From Polyangia bacterium (GTDB taxonomy: Bacteria > Myxococcota_A > Polyangia > Nannocystales > Nannocystaceae), in contig JAUHWG010000024.1 of the NCBI GenBank assembly GCA_030424595.1, positions 114,137-178,136 on the forward strand: DNA of 64,000 nt, given 5' to 3'. Made by a program: the position numbers and the translations under genes. Positions within the stretch are counted from its first letter, which is position 1. Each line of letters opens with the position of its first letter. This document shows positions 41,061 through 49,082 of this stretch, piece after piece. A model generated the notes under the pieces. It had not been told where the DNA came from, ran no database searches, and saw nothing but the letters and a program-made list of their open reading frames with translations.

Positions 41061-43924
41061 CACCGTCTCGTCCCTCCTCCGACCCCGAGGGTGAAGCCGA
41101 AGACCCCCGCGAAGTTCTCCGCCGCCGTCACCCCTGTCTCGTAGACCCCATCGTCGACCGCCATCAGCCCGAGCAGGACCCCATGCTGGACGCTGACGCG
41201 GCCGAGCGTGTAGCCGATCACGAGATCGAGGTCGACGCCCACGTCGATGTCGACAAAGGTGTCCGCGACCGTCGTCGTCCGGAACTGGGTCAGCGCCACG
41301 GGCACATTCTCGCGGGGGATCGAGACCAGCCCGAGATCCATGTAGGGCGACAACCGGGCCCGAAACTCGACCGGCAGGACGGCGAAGCGAGTACGAGCCT
41401 CCACCAGCGGCCCGAGGGTCAGGGCGTGCCGTTGCCAGCTGATCGCCGGCGAGAGAACGTCGAGATCCTGCCAGCTCACCACGCCTTCATCGAGCTTGTA
41501 GCTGGCGTTCTGATAGCCCCCGCGGACGCCGACGCCGAGCATCGACGTCAGGTACGAGACGTAGCCGACCCGAGCGCGGGTGATGAGCGAGCTGACCTCG
41601 GTGCTCGTCCTCACCGTCGGACCGCCGGCCACCATCAGCTCGCCCCAGATCTCGCGTCGGTCGTAGCGAGCCTCGACACAGACCGCGTCGCTGATCTCAC
41701 CGCCCTCGTCCTGACGGCCGACCAAATACCAACCCGGCAGGCTCGGCCGGACCTCCCGGCTGTGGATCCCAGACTGGCGTGAGACGCTGTGATCGGCGCC
41801 GTCCTGGCTGAGCAGCAGGTTGACCTCGTGGGTCCGCCCTCGCGCGGCGTCGATGGTCGCGGCGACATCGTCCATCGTCTCATCCTCGGCGCGCGAGACC
41901 CGGGTCAGGCGATCACAGATCTCCGGCCGCCACTCCCCGCGCTCCGCGAGCAGAGACTTGCGGTGGACCCGGCGCCGCGGGATCCGCTTGAAGATCACGC
42001 GGAGCCCCTCGGGCGTCCGCTCCCCCTGCTCCTTGGGGAAGACCGTCCCGACCCGGAGCTTGAACTCGTCGCGGTACTCCGTCGTGATCTGCCCCTGGAT
42101 AAAGCGCGACGACGGGACGGCGAAGAGGCGGTCGAGCAGGGCCGCCAGGGCCGCCTCCTGGAGCTCTGGCGACGCGAACGAGATCGACTCGACGCGGACG
42201 TAGCGGTCGAGGTCGAGCCCCTGATCGCCGTAGTAGCCGCGACCGAAGATCTCGTCGACGCCGATCATCGTCGCCTGGAGCGAGTAGGTGAACTCCTCCG
42301 GCGCGTCCGTCTTCGGCTGGCATTGGACCTCGAAGGTCATCAAGATGTCGAGCCCCTGACGCCAGGCCTCCTTCGCCACGGTCCCGAGGGCCTGGCTGGT
42401 GTCGATCCCTCGGTCCGGCCCCGTGCTCTCGCCGGGGCCCCCAGAGATCTCCCCCTCCAGGCTCGCGAGGGCGCCGGAGATCTCGGCGTAGGCGAAGACA
42501 TCGGCCATCTCTCGCTTGCCCCGGTGACGGGGGTCCGAGCTCAGGAAGTAGCGGATCCGGTCGCGAAGGTCGTCCGCCCACAGCGGCGACCGCTCGCAGG
42601 TCTGGCCGCGGCTGGTGCGGACGACCGCGACCTGCTGCTGCGTCCGCGGCCTGAGGTCGAGGCGAAAGGGCTCACAGACGTGCCTCGGCTCGGCGCGCTC
42701 GATCGCCGCCGGGACCCGCGAGAGGTAGCGGATCGCACAGCTCTGATCGTCGCCGCAGGTGACCACGGAGATCTCGTGGTCCGGGACCACCGCCTTCGGC
42801 AGGTCCCGCGAGAGGATCATCGGCTGATCGATCGCCCGACCGCCGCGATCATCGGCGAGCGAGGGGACCTCCTGTCCGTCGACGAAGAGGCGATCGCCGT
42901 CGCCCATGCGGACGTTGAGGCTGACGCAGGCCTGACGGACCGGGACCATCCAGACCGCCTGGTTGCGGCCGACGACGGAGCGCCACTGCAGCGGCACCTC
43001 CTGCCGACGATGGTCGCCGACCAAGGTCACGGGCGTGCCCTCTGGGACCGCGACGAGCACGAAGCGGTGCTTGCCGAGGACCATCATGTCATCACGGCCG
43101 AAGTAGCGGGTGAGGGTCGAGGTCGCGCCGCCGAAGGCGACGACCAGGGAGTCCAGGCCGTCGGTGCGGATCGTCAAGAGGCGGGTCCCCTCGCTCTCCC
43201 TGGAGTCGATCCCGAGGCAGCGGAGGAAGTCCGAGTCAAAGGGGAGCTCCTCCGCCTCTTGGTCGTTGTCGACCGCGTCGATGAACTCCTGGACCAGCTG
43301 CGACTGGAGCATCTCCGGGCAGCGATCGCCGCCGGCGAATTGGACGAGCGCGGCGTCGATCTGTCGCTGGAGCCCCTCGATCGCCGGCGGCTTCGACCGC
43401 TCGGCGGCCGGGGCCTCCTCAGCCCACGTCCACCGGCTCCGACGCTTCGGCCCGACCAACCACGCGAGCGCGCCGGTCTGCCAACCGTCCCCGCCGAGGA
43501 GACGGCGGAGGGTCTGGTGCACCGCTCGCGGCGAGGCGTCCTCCCCCTCGCAGAGCCGATGAAGCACAGACCGCTCGACCTCGTCGAGGCGATCGATCGC
43601 CCAGGCTCCGTCACAGCGACTCCCCGGGCGGGCGAGGCTCGGGCCCACGCCCGCAGCGGCGCCGGCCTCAGCCTCCGCGGGCGCGCTCTCGGACGACCCT
43701 TCGGCTCTCTCCGACGGGCTCGCCAAGGGGGTCCCCGTCGACGATCCAGGCGCTCCGCCGAGCGACGTCTTCGCGACAGGCTCGACCGGCGCCTGGGCGC
43801 GCGCCCCCGCAGGCGCCAAACATGCCAACACAGCGAGCGTTAGCCCACCCCAGACGGAGATCAGACCCAGCCCCCGACGCGCCCCTGCCCGCCCGAGCTC
43901 TCCCGACGTCGACGTCAGTCCCAC
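41060..43924 (-). CDS. Large exported protein with barrel-like C-terminus, coupled to CHAT gene
   Basis: The 954-residue protein begins with a probable signal peptide (hydrophobic ISVWGGLTLAVLACLA, cleavage near ARA-QA). An Ala/Glu/Ser linker leads to a large mixed domain with cysteines (about 130-720). The last 190 or so residues are alternating strands with aromatic ends (VGYVSYLTSMLGVGVRGGYQ, HALTLGPLVEARTRFAV, SVQHGVLLGLMAV), finishing in FGFTLGVGGGTRR. This looks like an outer-membrane barrel. The GTG at 43924 overlaps the stop of the CHAT gene by 10 nt; the frame is open upstream but that part lies inside the CHAT gene. The function is unknown; the context suggests a partner or target of the CHAT protein. 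Confidence 0.82.
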   Translation of the reverse strand: MGLTSTSGELGRAGARRGLGLISVWGGLTLAVLACLAPAGARAQAPVEPVAKTSLGGAPGSSTGTPLASPSERAEGSSESAPAEAEAGAAAGVGPSLARPGSRCDGAWAIDRLDEVERSVLHRLCEGEDASPRAVHQTLRRLLGGDGWQTGALAWLVGPKRRSRWTWAEEAPAAERSKPPAIEGLQRQIDAALVQFAGGDRCPEMLQSQLVQEFIDAVDNDQEAEELPFDSDFLRCLGIDSRESEGTRLLTIRTDGLDSLVVAFGGATSTLTRYFGRDDMMVLGKHRFVLVAVPEGTPVTLVGDHRRQEVPLQWRSVVGRNQAVWMVPVRQACVSLNVRMGDGDRLFVDGQEVPSLADDRGGRAIDQPMILSRDLPKAVVPDHEISVVTCGDDQSCAIRYLSRVPAAIERAEPRHVCEPFRLDLRPRTQQQVAVVRTSRGQTCERSPLWADDLRDRIRYFLSSDPRHRGKREMADVFAYAEISGALASLEGEISGGPGESTGPDRGIDTSQALGTVAKEAWRQGLDILMTFEVQCQPKTDAPEEFTYSLQATMIGVDEIFGRGYYGDQGLDLDRYVRVESISFASPELQEAALAALLDRLFAVPSSRFIQGQITTEYRDEFKLRVGTVFPKEQGERTPEGLRVIFKRIPRRRVHRKSLLAERGEWRPEICDRLTRVSRAEDETMDDVAATIDAARGRTHEVNLLLSQDGADHSVSRQSGIHSREVRPSLPGWYLVGRQDEGGEISDAVCVEARYDRREIWGELMVAGGPTVRTSTEVSSLITRARVGYVSYLTSMLGVGVRGGYQNASYKLDEGVVSWQDLDVLSPAISWQRHALTLGPLVEARTRFAVLPVEFRARLSPYMDLGLVSIPRENVPVALTQFRTTTVADTFVDIDVGVDLDLVIGYTLGRVSVQHGVLLGLMAVDDGVYETGVTAAENFAGVFGFTLGVGGGTRR

Positions 43925-45768
43925 TCGAAACCTGCGATACACGGCACTGCACCCCCCCCCTTGGACAGGACCCGCTCCCGACTCACCGCGCCGAGCTTCG
44001 AGCGCACGCCGGCCTTCAGGGGATCCGTACAACCTCCGCACGAGGTCATCGACACAGCGCCGGCCTCAGACACCTGGACCCTCACGGAGAAGGCTCCGCC
44101 CCCCTCTGGCGCGCCCACCTTGGTCTCGACGTACTCGATCAGGCTCTTCGAGCACTTGGTCTTGACCGGCTTCACCGGCGTAGACGTTGTCGATGTCGTT
44201 GTCGTCGGGTCTCTGATCGGCTTGACGACCTTCTTCTTGACCGCTCGGGCGCCGCCTGTCGTCGTAGTCGTCGCGCCCGTCGTCCCCTCCGTCGCCGCGC
44301 CCGTCGTCCCGGTACCGGTCGTCGACCCAGCGTCGCTCGTCGTCACGGAGCCGGTCGTCGTCGAGGCATCGGTCGTCGCCCTATCGCCCACGGAGGCGCC
44401 TCCGCCCGATGCAGGCGCCCCGTCAGCGCCCGTCGACCCGCCCGCGCTCTGGGCAGGCCCCTGGCCCGTGCCGGGTCCGCCGAGGCCAGACCAGAGGATG
44501 AGACCTAGCGCGACGACAACGATCACCGCGGCAGCCGCGAGAGCGATCATCCACAGCGGTCTCTTCGCCGGCTCCGAAGGGGCGATCAACGCCGCCCCCT
44601 CAGCTCCCCCGTCTCCTGCGGGCCCGTCGCTCGCAGCGGGGCTCGCAGCCCCGAGCGGCGTCGTCGCGTCGCCGTCGCCTGCTCTGGCGTAGAGCTGGAC
44701 GCTGGCCCAATCGATCGTCGTCGGATCGCGCGCGAGCGCAGTCCTGGCGCGGACGAAGGCCTCCTCCAGCGTCCGTCCGCCGGCGATCAGCTCGCGGTAG
44801 AGCACCTGCGAGAGCCGCGTCGATCCGTCCACCGAGAGCGGGTAGCGCGAGGCGACGACCGCCGCGATACCGACCCGGTGGAGCATCTGCGCCACGCTCC
44901 CGAGCCGGTTTCCGGGGTTCCCCGCGTTGCCGCTGTCGCAGGCGGCGACCACGACCAAGCGGATCATCCCTGCGTGCGGCGCCAGGAGCTGTTGGATACG
45001 GCTGGGGTCGACGACCACCGATCTCGCCCCGTCGCTCTCGCCGTCAAAGACGAGGCCGAAGGTCGAGCCGGCCGCGCCGCCATGACATAGAAGGTGGAGG
45101 GCGTCGATCGCCTCGCCCCCACGCTCGGCCTCCGCCAGCACATCCGCGAGTCGGCCGTAGGAGACGTGCTCCAGGACATCGCGGGCCTCGTCGAACTCGC
45201 CGCCAGCCTCGGCGTAGGCGCTGCGAAGCGCCGCGACGTGCTCCGTCGCCGGCACGGCCCCCCCGGCCGCCGACCAGGCGACGAGCACTCGCCCGTGAGC
45301 GCTCGTAGGACGCTGCCCTGCTCGGGCCGTGGTCGTCGCCGGCCACTCGTAGCGGAGGAGCACCCCGCCCACGGCGCCCAAGCTCTGGCCCGTGCTCCGC
45401 AGGGTGAGCAGCTCCCACGGCAATGCATAGAGCTCCGCGGCCGCCGAGCGAACCGTCACCGAGACCCGCCGCCCCTCGGCGACCGCGTCGACGATCGCCC
45501 CCTCGCGCTGTCGCCAGCCGGCGGGCTCCAGCGTCCGCCGGAGAACATCGCCGACCCGGTTGAGCGCGGCGGGATCGCGACCAGGCAGCCGCAGCGCCTC
45601 CAGGTCCCCCAGCAGCTCCCGCGACCAGCCGACCTCGGCGCTCGTAAAATCTCCACGCTCACCGCGGACCAGATAGCTCTGGGGGGCGAAGCGGAAGGCG
45701 TGCGGATCGCCAGCGTCGTTCGCCCTGGCGAACTCGAGCACGATCCGCAGAGGCTCTAGCGATGCCAC
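43915..45768 (-). CDS. Membrane-anchored CHAT-domain protease-like protein
   Basis: CHAT domains are caspase-like cysteine proteases (clan CD). The 617-residue protein has the catalytic His in LHLLCHGGAAGS (H229) and the Cys in VVVAACDSGN (C277), followed by RVGIAAVVASRYPLS and FVRARTALA, which are typical CHAT sequences. One membrane helix comes at about residue 400 (MIALAAAAVIVVVALGLILW), then a long Thr/Ser/Gly linker, a basic patch (KKKVVKPIR) and an 80-residue C-terminal domain with four Cys. The protease should be cytoplasmic and the tail periplasmic. The GTG at 45768 is preferred since it precedes the usual N-terminal strand; upstream codons look non-coding. It overlaps the next gene. 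Confidence 0.92.
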   Translation of the reverse strand: MASLEPLRIVLEFARANDAGDPHAFRFAPQSYLVRGERGDFTSAEVGWSRELLGDLEALRLPGRDPAALNRVGDVLRRTLEPAGWRQREGAIVDAVAEGRRVSVTVRSAAAELYALPWELLTLRSTGQSLGAVGGVLLRYEWPATTTARAGQRPTSAHGRVLVAWSAAGGAVPATEHVAALRSAYAEAGGEFDEARDVLEHVSYGRLADVLAEAERGGEAIDALHLLCHGGAAGSTFGLVFDGESDGARSVVVDPSRIQQLLAPHAGMIRLVVVAACDSGNAGNPGNRLGSVAQMLHRVGIAAVVASRYPLSVDGSTRLSQVLYRELIAGGRTLEEAFVRARTALARDPTTIDWASVQLYARAGDGDATTPLGAASPAASDGPAGDGGAEGAALIAPSEPAKRPLWMIALAAAAVIVVVALGLILWSGLGGPGTGQGPAQSAGGSTGADGAPASGGGASVGDRATTDASTTTGSVTTSDAGSTTGTGTTGAATEGTTGATTTTTGGARAVKKKVVKPIRDPTTTTSTTSTPVKPVKTKCSKSLIEYVETKVGAPEGGGAFSVRVQVSEAGAVSMTSCGGCTDPLKAGVRSKLGAVSRERVLSKGGGAVPCIAGFEWD

Positions 45769-46007
45769 GGGTCCACTGTCACAGAGGACGAGGACCCTTG
45801 TCCAACTCGAGGAACGAGGCGTAGCCGCGCAGGGATGAGGGCGCACCGTCGCGACAGCGCGATGTCGTGCCGCGCATGAATGCACATAGAACGCGGCGGC
45901 GAACCTACAGACATCGGCGTTCGCGAGCGGAGCGACGGCCCCCCAATAGCCACTCTAGCGTCGAGCTCGTCGGCGACCCCGCCCACTCTCATGACAGACC
46001 GTGGTAG

Positions 46008-46799
46008 CTAGTCAGCAGCCCCCTCGCCGCCCTCTTCCTCGCCCTCCGGATCGTCGACCGGCTCCTCGTCCCACGCGTCCTCGTAGGCGACCAGCTCCTC
46101 CTCCTCCGCGCTCTCCTCCAGATCAACGCCAAAGCTCGCCACCGGCGCCCCCGAGTGGCGGACGCGCACGAGCCGGAGCCCGACCGGCCCTCGAGAGCCG
46201 ACGAACGAGATCCCGAGGCTCTTGTCGGCGCTGACCGCCGTCTCCACTCCGCCGTCCAACAGATCCCTCGAGGTGCCGGCTCGGCCGCGGAGCTCGATCG
46301 TCGTGTCCGCCTCTAGGGTCGCCAAGATCGTCACGTTCTCCCCCGAGAAGACCTCCGTGACCATCTTGTACTTGGAGAACCACCGCGGCCCATCGTCGCG
46401 GCGACGCATCCTGTCGAGCTTCGCCGCGATCGCGGCGACGTTGCCGACCCGACTGGAGGTGAGCCCCGGCGCCTTGATCACGAAGGACTTCGACGACTTC
46501 GCCTCGATCTTGAGGCCGACCTCGCCGTCGGCGATCTTCTGGGTCTTGGCCTTTCCGGCGACGTCGAGCTCCGCGAGGACGACCCCCTCGGAGACGAAGT
46601 CGAGGGCTATCGTCTCACCTTCGACCTCCTCGATCGTGACGCCGAAGTCGTCGACGACGTTGCCGAGCGGCAAGAACACGCCTCCTCGCCAGCGCCCGTA
46701 GTCTCCGAGGCGGAACGCGGTGGTAAGCGGCAACCATGCGACGTGCAACCGGAAGTTGTTTCGCATGATGCGTCCGAGCGAACGAGCTAACGAGGCCAT
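46008..46799 (-). CDS. Unknown beta-rich protein with acidic C-terminal tail, next to caspase-like gene
   Basis: This 263-residue protein has no signal peptide and no family that I recognise with confidence. A short amphipathic N-terminal helix (LARSLGRIMRNN) is followed by alternating strands, a central Lys/Ser-rich part, and the segment KYKMVTEVFSGENVTILATL. The last 35 residues are strongly acidic. The size, the beta-rich core, a detachable-looking tail and the position beside clan CD protease genes recall bacterial gasdermins, but the N-terminal cysteine usual in those is absent and I see no clear motif match. The ATG at 46799 has an AGGAG 10 nt upstream. It diverges from the second caspase-like gene and lies 239 bp before the CHAT gene. 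Confidence 0.8.
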   Translation of the reverse strand: MASLARSLGRIMRNNFRLHVAWLPLTTAFRLGDYGRWRGGVFLPLGNVVDDFGVTIEEVEGETIALDFVSEGVVLAELDVAGKAKTQKIADGEVGLKIEAKSSKSFVIKAPGLTSSRVGNVAAIAAKLDRMRRRDDGPRWFSKYKMVTEVFSGENVTILATLEADTTIELRGRAGTSRDLLDGGVETAVSADKSLGISFVGSRGPVGLRLVRVRHSGAPVASFGVDLEESAEEEELVAYEDAWDEEPVDDPEGEEEGGEGAAD

Positions 46800-46892
46800 A
46801 TTTCTACTGCTCCTACTCCGCGACTATACGACGCCCTCCACCCGACAAAGTCGCTCGCGGGCCAGCCCCTGTGGTGTCGAAGGGGCGCTCTC

Positions 46893-46928
46893 GCGAATAC
46901 GCGAATACGCGAATACGCGAATACGCGA
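46893..46928. repeat. 8-bp tandem repeat, 4.5 copies
   Basis: GCGAATAC is repeated at 46893, 46901, 46909 and 46917, followed by GCGA. It lies in the 322-bp divergent gap between the unknown acidic-tail gene and the second caspase-like gene, and so could sit in their promoter region. Confidence 0.95.
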
Positions 46929-47070
46929 GTGTCAGGACGCGCGGACGCGGTCCATTCAGCGTCAGCGCGCCTCTGGATCCGCGCATCGCGGCTGCGGCCT
47001 ATCGCCGCCGATGAGGCGCTATCATCCTCCATGACGCCGCCCCTGGGCGCCTGGGCGGCGACGCGAGACC

Positions 47071-47124
47071 GGGCGAATGGGGCGAATGGGGCGAATGGGG
47101 CGAATGGGGAGCATGGGGAGCATG
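47071..47124 (+). repeat. 9-bp repeat carrying six in-frame ATG codons
   Basis: Four copies of GGGCGAATG (47071-47106) and two of GGGAGCATG (47107-47124) run directly into the caspase-like gene. Every unit brings an ATG in the same frame (47077, 47086, 47095, 47104, 47113, 47122) and a purine-rich GGGG(C/A)G that can serve as a ribosome-binding site for the next one. Confidence 0.95.
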
Positions 47125-48900
47125 GCTGAAATCGACACGAGCAACGACAACGATCTGCAACTCCTGCTCGCCTACGCCGACGAGCACGATCCGGTGCTCC
47201 CGGGCGGCCTCGAGGTCGACGCCGTCGACGCACCACAAGACCCCGAGTCGAGCGAGATCAACTCCTTCTACAACCCCGGCATGGCCGGCAATGATCTACA
47301 GGCGCAGGGCTGGGGGATCTTCGCCCCCGAGGGCGAACACGGCGATCGACTGCTCGCGGCGATCGCCCCCCTGATCGCCGCGCGAGAGGCCGAGCTCGGC
47401 GCCCCCCCGCCGGTCTTTCGTGTGCCCGCGAAGATGAGCCAGAGCGACGCCGACAGCTGGCGACGTGACGTCTACGAGAGCGCCGACGCCGACGAGCAGC
47501 CCTTCTATCAGCTCTTCCTCGGCGACCTCGACCAGACCCCGCTCGCGCTGCAACAGGCGCAGGCGATCGACAGCTGCGTCGGCCGCCTGGCCTTCAGCGA
47601 GCTCGAGGACTACGAGGCCTACGCGGCGAAGGTCCTGCGCTGGGAGCGAGCGCCGGAGGAGGCGATGGCGGACCTCCTGCTGCACACCGTCCACGACGGG
47701 ACCCCGGCGACCTCGATCGGCGCCCGCGACCTGGTCGCGCCGCTCCGCGAGCTCGCCCTCGACGCCCGCGAGCGCGGCAAGCTGCAGATCGGCGACCTCG
47801 TCGCGAGCGGCGACCCCGACGAGCCGAGCCCCGACCAGCTCATAGAGGCCGTCACCGGCCGCGACCGCAGCCTGCTCTTCTCCCTCAGCCACGGTGAGGG
47901 CGCTCCGCGCAAGGGTTGGGGATCGGTCGACCAGCAACGATCGGGTCAGGGGGCGATGAGCTTCGGCCGCGGCGGTCGGCTCTGCGGCGATGACCTGCGC
48001 GACCGTCCCTTCCTCCCCGGGGGTATGTGGTTCATGTTCGCCTGCTACGGCGCCGGCACCCCAGACGAGAGCCGCTTTCGCCACTGGCTGCAACAGCTCC
48101 GCGACGCCGGCAAGTTCCGCGGCAAGCCCGAGGCCGTGCTCCGCTCGCTCCCGACCGAGGGTGAGCGACCCTTCGTCGCCGCCCTCCCCCGCGTCGCCCT
48201 CGCCAACCCTGAGGGTCCCCTCGCCTTCATCGGCCACCTCGACCTCGCCTGGACCTACTCGTTCCAGGAGCTCGACCGCGGCAAGAAGGACGGCACCGCC
48301 GGCAAGTTCTACAAGGTCCTCCGCTCGATCCTCAGGGGCGATCGGATCGGCCTCTCGCTCCGCGAGATCACCCGCGCCTATCTCGACAAGAACCAAAACC
48401 TCACCGACAGGTACGACACAAAGCGCTCACAGGAGGTGAAGGGCGCGCCCGCGGTCGACGACAGGGTCCAGATGGCGCACCTCTGGATGGCCCGCCAGGA
48501 GCTCGCCGGCTACACGGTCCTCGGCGATCCTGCGGCCCGCCTCTCACAGCAGACGAAGCCCGCACGGACCCAGGCGCAGATCCAACTCGAGCCGATCGAG
48601 CTCCGCACGCCCGACCCCGAGGCTCCGCCTCAGACCCAGGAGCCAGCCCAAGAACAACCTCAGCTTCAGCCCGAGCCGCAGGCCGAGCCCCGCACCGACG
48701 CCTCATCACCGACACCGGAGCTCTCTTCCGCCGAGCTCGACGCTCGCGTCGAGGCCGTCCAGGCGATGATCATCGGCGATGAGGGCCTTCGCGCCCTGAC
48801 CAAGCGCTTCGCCGTCGACCGCTCCACCCTCACGCGCTGGCTCACCGCCTACACCGAGGCCGGCCGCGAGGCTCTGCGCACGCTCGGCGACGACGACTAG
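47122..48900 (+). CDS. Caspase/gingipain-like cysteine protease with C-terminal HTH (paralogue 2)
   Basis: This 592-residue paralogue of the protein at 37539-39218 keeps the proposed dyad at the same positions when counted from 47122: H257 in FSLSHGEGAPRKGW and C308 in FMFACYGAGTP. Shared motifs also include GRLCGDDLRDRPFLPGG, AFIGHLDLAWTYSF and GYTVLGDPAARL. A Gln/Pro/Glu linker leads to a clear transposase-type helix-turn-helix (LRALTKRFAVDRSTLTRWL, then YTEAGREAL). It should be cytoplasmic. Five upstream in-frame ATGs within a 9-bp repeat are possible starts; 47122 is preferred because GGGGAG precedes it and its numbering matches the paralogue. Substrate unknown. Confidence 0.85.
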   Translation: MAEIDTSNDNDLQLLLAYADEHDPVLPGGLEVDAVDAPQDPESSEINSFYNPGMAGNDLQAQGWGIFAPEGEHGDRLLAAIAPLIAAREAELGAPPPVFRVPAKMSQSDADSWRRDVYESADADEQPFYQLFLGDLDQTPLALQQAQAIDSCVGRLAFSELEDYEAYAAKVLRWERAPEEAMADLLLHTVHDGTPATSIGARDLVAPLRELALDARERGKLQIGDLVASGDPDEPSPDQLIEAVTGRDRSLLFSLSHGEGAPRKGWGSVDQQRSGQGAMSFGRGGRLCGDDLRDRPFLPGGMWFMFACYGAGTPDESRFRHWLQQLRDAGKFRGKPEAVLRSLPTEGERPFVAALPRVALANPEGPLAFIGHLDLAWTYSFQELDRGKKDGTAGKFYKVLRSILRGDRIGLSLREITRAYLDKNQNLTDRYDTKRSQEVKGAPAVDDRVQMAHLWMARQELAGYTVLGDPAARLSQQTKPARTQAQIQLEPIELRTPDPEAPPQTQEPAQEQPQLQPEPQAEPRTDASSPTPELSSAELDARVEAVQAMIIGDEGLRALTKRFAVDRSTLTRWLTAYTEAGREALRTLGDDD

Positions 48901-49082
48901 CGGGAGCCCCCTCGCCCTCCTGCGCTCGACACCAGCGCCGCGCTCGTCCCTGACGAGCCTGCGGCTTGGACGCGCCCCCGACGACGTGCGCCGCGTACTC
49001 TGAGCACCGCCAGCGCGCTCGGCTCCGCCGAAGCCCGAAACCCCGGCGCTTCGTCGAAGCCAAGAGCGCGGCGATGACGGAC

